Assembly: GCA_019614645.1 (NCBI GenBank)
Contig: JABWDB010000007.1
Location: 6,585,501-6,649,500 of the forward strand
Direction of reading: 5' to 3'
From: Stratiolaelaps scimitus
Lineage: Eukaryota > Arthropoda > Arachnida > Mesostigmata > Laelapidae
Length of the DNA: 64,000 nt
The notes beneath the pieces are model-generated. The model worked only from the letters and a program-made list of their open reading frames with translations, ran no database searches and was not told where the DNA came from. Both the position numbers and the translations under genes were made by a program. Below are positions 61,301-64,000 of this stretch, one piece after another; position 1 is the stretch's first letter, and each line of letters starts with the position of its first letter.

Positions 61301-63571
61301 CTATGGTTAAAGTTGAGGCTTCAAAGTTCGCCCACAGACATGTCTATCCATATGTGAGTCGTTGTTTTCCCATTTAAGAGTTACGCCGTATCATCAATAA
61401 GCGACGTCTTAGTTAGAAGGGTCAGCTAGTAACTGTAGAGATCTCTTCGGAAATGGCCAAAGACGAAGATTGTTTGTGAAGAAACGTAACTGTGGAGTTG
61501 AGCCATCTTGAATACAACAGTGACCTTTTTATCACGTCATTAACTTCGCTCATTAGGAAGGAATGAAACTTTTGCGTGATTGATAGATTCAGATTATTCG
61601 ATTGAGAAATTCATAATTTTGATGAACATAAATAGCGCAAATGAATAATAGCTGCCACCAAGTCATAAGAATTATAGTCGATCCCAGTGTCGTGGTGCAT
61701 TTGTGTGCGCCCCTTTCAATCAGAGGAGACTCGTAGGTGCACAAGTTAGATCCCCACTGTTGCACATTTACATTAAAAATGAGGTCCGCCATTTATGAAG
61801 CACTGCCGAAAGCAGTTCCGTGTACTTTAAATGTTTAAGGCTGCGAGTCAGCCCGGACAATTTACTTGCTACTCAGTAATAAGTATTATAATCACATGGC
61901 AATTTTGTTTCGCCAACACGCATGTGACGTGCAAACCAATAGAGGCCAACAACGATATCATGTGTCAGCCCATAAAGGCGAATTTTTCATCTCTGAAAAG
62001 TTCCTATACAAACAAAGACAATTTATACATTGTATTCGCTATCCGTCTCCGAGTTAACTCGATGAATCACAAATCCATCGTATTGCGTTACATATAGAAC
62101 ATGAGTATTTGCATGCATGGCCTGATGTCACATCGAATTTCATGCATAAAGTGGGCAATACCTAGGCAATTCCCATGACCGTAGCGTTGCAACGGTGTGC
62201 AACTTGCAAGTCATCCATCAAAGTGCTAACATGGGAGTGCTTTCCTTTTAACCCAGTGCGACATCCTCGTTAAGGGCGACACGACTGACGTTCAGGCTGG
62301 AAAATGTATAATAACACCACTTTTTGTTTGGTGACATTATTCACTCGGAGTTTGTATTCTATTATGCCTATATGTTGTTTATACTAGATGAATTTTACCA
62401 CATGCTAATAATCGATTAGATATATCTATACTATAGATACTTCGCAAGCGTTATCTTTTCCTTGTTCATCATCGATGTCCCATACCCGTCAATAACTTGC
62501 TACCCAATTTCTTAGATTATTATGATTATTAGCATGTGCTAACACGTAGCTAAACATGAGATGGTATGATTTGAATTTGCCCAATGTGAAGCGTCTTTTC
62601 GCAGAAGAACGAACGATGCCACGATGGCGTCTTTAATTGAGGAAAACCGCCATGTAGTTAGTTTCATATTGCCTTCAGTGCCTCGATGCGCGTTGATCTC
62701 TGTGTCGATTCCTGCACACCACGTATCTTCTATGTACAGCTGTCTATGTGCGAGCATCACACACAAATCCATTGGGACGAAAAGGCGGCTAAATGAGTAA
62801 GCACACTGTACCCAAAGCTATTTGACGCGGCTGTTCCAGGCGATTGTAACGACCAGCCGGAAACAAGCAACTCATTATTCTCTTCTCTGCCAAGGTTTAA
62901 AGTCTCGAGTTTCTCGAGCCGCTTCGACGCGCCGTGTCAGCAGGGCGGATGCAACGTCGGAAACGCATGCAAACGCTGCAACAGGAAGCCGACCTTTAAC
63001 TTCGGGTGACAGTGAATGCTGACTTCGCCATCGGGAGCTAAGAGGCTCGCTTGATGGCGATGTTTACAAAAAGCACATGATCACTCAGGATAAGGCGGGT
63101 AGCGCGGCTGAATGTTAGAAGTGGTGTATTTCACCTGTCGGTGTCGTCCGACACGCGGCGTTTATTATTGTGCGGTCGGTAGTTCATAGGTACGATGCGT
63201 TGAATCACAGAGGCATCAAGTCGCAAAGTGACAAACGGTGGGCTTCGGGTGATTGGCTTTTGAAGCAAAGACAGGTAGCATAAATACCTGTTTGGATCTT
63301 AGAAAAGTCTCCGCACGGTTGCGTCCGCTCCGGTGTCGACTGTTGCGGGCCGCCAGCAAATATGTTGGTCGTATTCTGCCTCGCCGTAATCCCCGTGGCG
63401 TTAACGTGTGATGTATTTCGAAATGATTGTGAGAGATACGCTTCCATAAGTGAAGCATAACTACGCTTTGAGATTGAGAGGGTGAAGGGACAGCCAGTGG
63501 CTCAATATATTACGAGCTCCCAAACATGAGCAAAAACTTCTCTGGCAAGATCATGGCTTGGGTTGTGTTAT

Positions 63572-63609
63572 TATAATAATAATAATAATTATTATTATTA
63601 TTATTATAT
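63572..63609. repeat. (AAT)n(ATT)n palindromic repeat
   Basis: About six AAT units followed at once by about seven ATT units, so the two halves are self-complementary and can form a hairpin. Confidence 0.92.
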
Positions 63610-64000
63610 TTATTTATTGTCCCCAACGACATCTTTGGGAGGTACGCACGTGTAACTGACATTCAAGTGAGACCTCCCATCCAAAAGTCTAGGGCTCGTA
63701 ATGGGCGATAACGAATCACGTAAGCTGGGGTTTATGGCTAGGAGTCCGGGCGTGTGGAACAAAATGTCACACATTGAATGACTGAAACTAACTGTATGAT
63801 TGACCCGCTAGTGTAGTATATACTTAGATTAGATAAACAGATAACGGAGCTTCCAGTTATTACAGATACTAAATAATATACACAATAGGATACAATTGAG
63901 TCTAAGAATCCAACACAGCGGACAGACATGGTTTATGTATCAGGCGTGTTACATTATGGACATAAATATCATTATTATTATTAAGATGCTGAGAGCTTTG

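Larger units (their letters stand above)
56726..64000. other. Upstream region of the gene, missing 5' exons
   Basis: The first half of CTLD1 and the signal peptide exon should lie here or beyond the right edge. Several candidate frames were examined, and none met phase, splice-site and domain criteria together (see findings). The region has a (TA)n at 57054, a TA/TTA repeat at 58275 and an AAT/ATT palindrome at 63572. Confidence 0.5.

Noticed and set aside
1..64000. CRISPR array, bacterial operon, rRNA genes or viral genes
   Set aside because: No regularly spaced repeats, no dense coding and no rRNA-like stretch were found. The window is intron-rich eukaryotic DNA.

Overview
This is a eukaryotic genomic window, most likely from an arthropod (a chelicerate such as a mite or tick would fit). 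Coding sequence is confined to short exons separated by introns of about 1 to 9 kb. The introns are full of (TA)n, (GA)n and (AAT)n microsatellites. A near-intact mariner element, LINE fragments and a tRNA-derived SINE-like family are present. There is no operon structure, and no bacterial or viral gene cluster was seen. Most long open frames, including the longest (about 28.0-28.9 kb, which reads through a TA microsatellite), look like chance frames.

The main content is one large minus-strand gene running through nearly the whole window. Splice-site inspection gives eleven phase-compatible exons from about 56.7 kb down to 0.5 kb. They encode, N to C, the second half of a C-type lectin-like domain (CTLD1), a complete CUB domain (CUB1), a complete second CTLD (CTLD2) and a divergent CUB domain (CUB2). 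All three domain-to-domain introns are phase 1. Both ends of the gene are missing or unresolved: the 5' half of CTLD1 and the signal peptide were not found with confidence, and the 3' end may run off the left edge. The product is inferred to be an extracellular or membrane-anchored lectin/CUB protein. No gene symbol can be assigned.

Mobile elements. A 1288-bp mariner (1707-2994) has perfect 32-bp terminal inverted repeats, a TA target duplication and a DD34D transposase broken by one in-frame stop. A second, frameshifted mariner fragment of another lineage lies at 54.1-54.6 kb. A decayed non-LTR retrotransposon (16.4-17.95 kb, plus strand) keeps Gag zinc knuckles and an ORF2 tail. A 185-bp truncated relative, with an 11-bp target duplication, sits 45 bp past the exon 4 donor. 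Three copies of a tRNA-derived SINE-like repeat occur at 7.5, 19.8 and 53.7 kb. Two roughly 30-bp copies of another repeat (25.4 and 56.9 kb) are each bounded by short direct repeats.

GC-rich, low-complexity blocks (about 11.6-14.3, 31.0-31.9, 40.1-43.4, 45.0-46.0 and 50.3-51.0 kb) interrupt the AT-rich introns. They carry CAG/CAA/CCG repeats and open frames on several strands. They could be CpG-island-like promoters or UTR exons of nested or alternative transcripts, but the sequence alone does not prove this.
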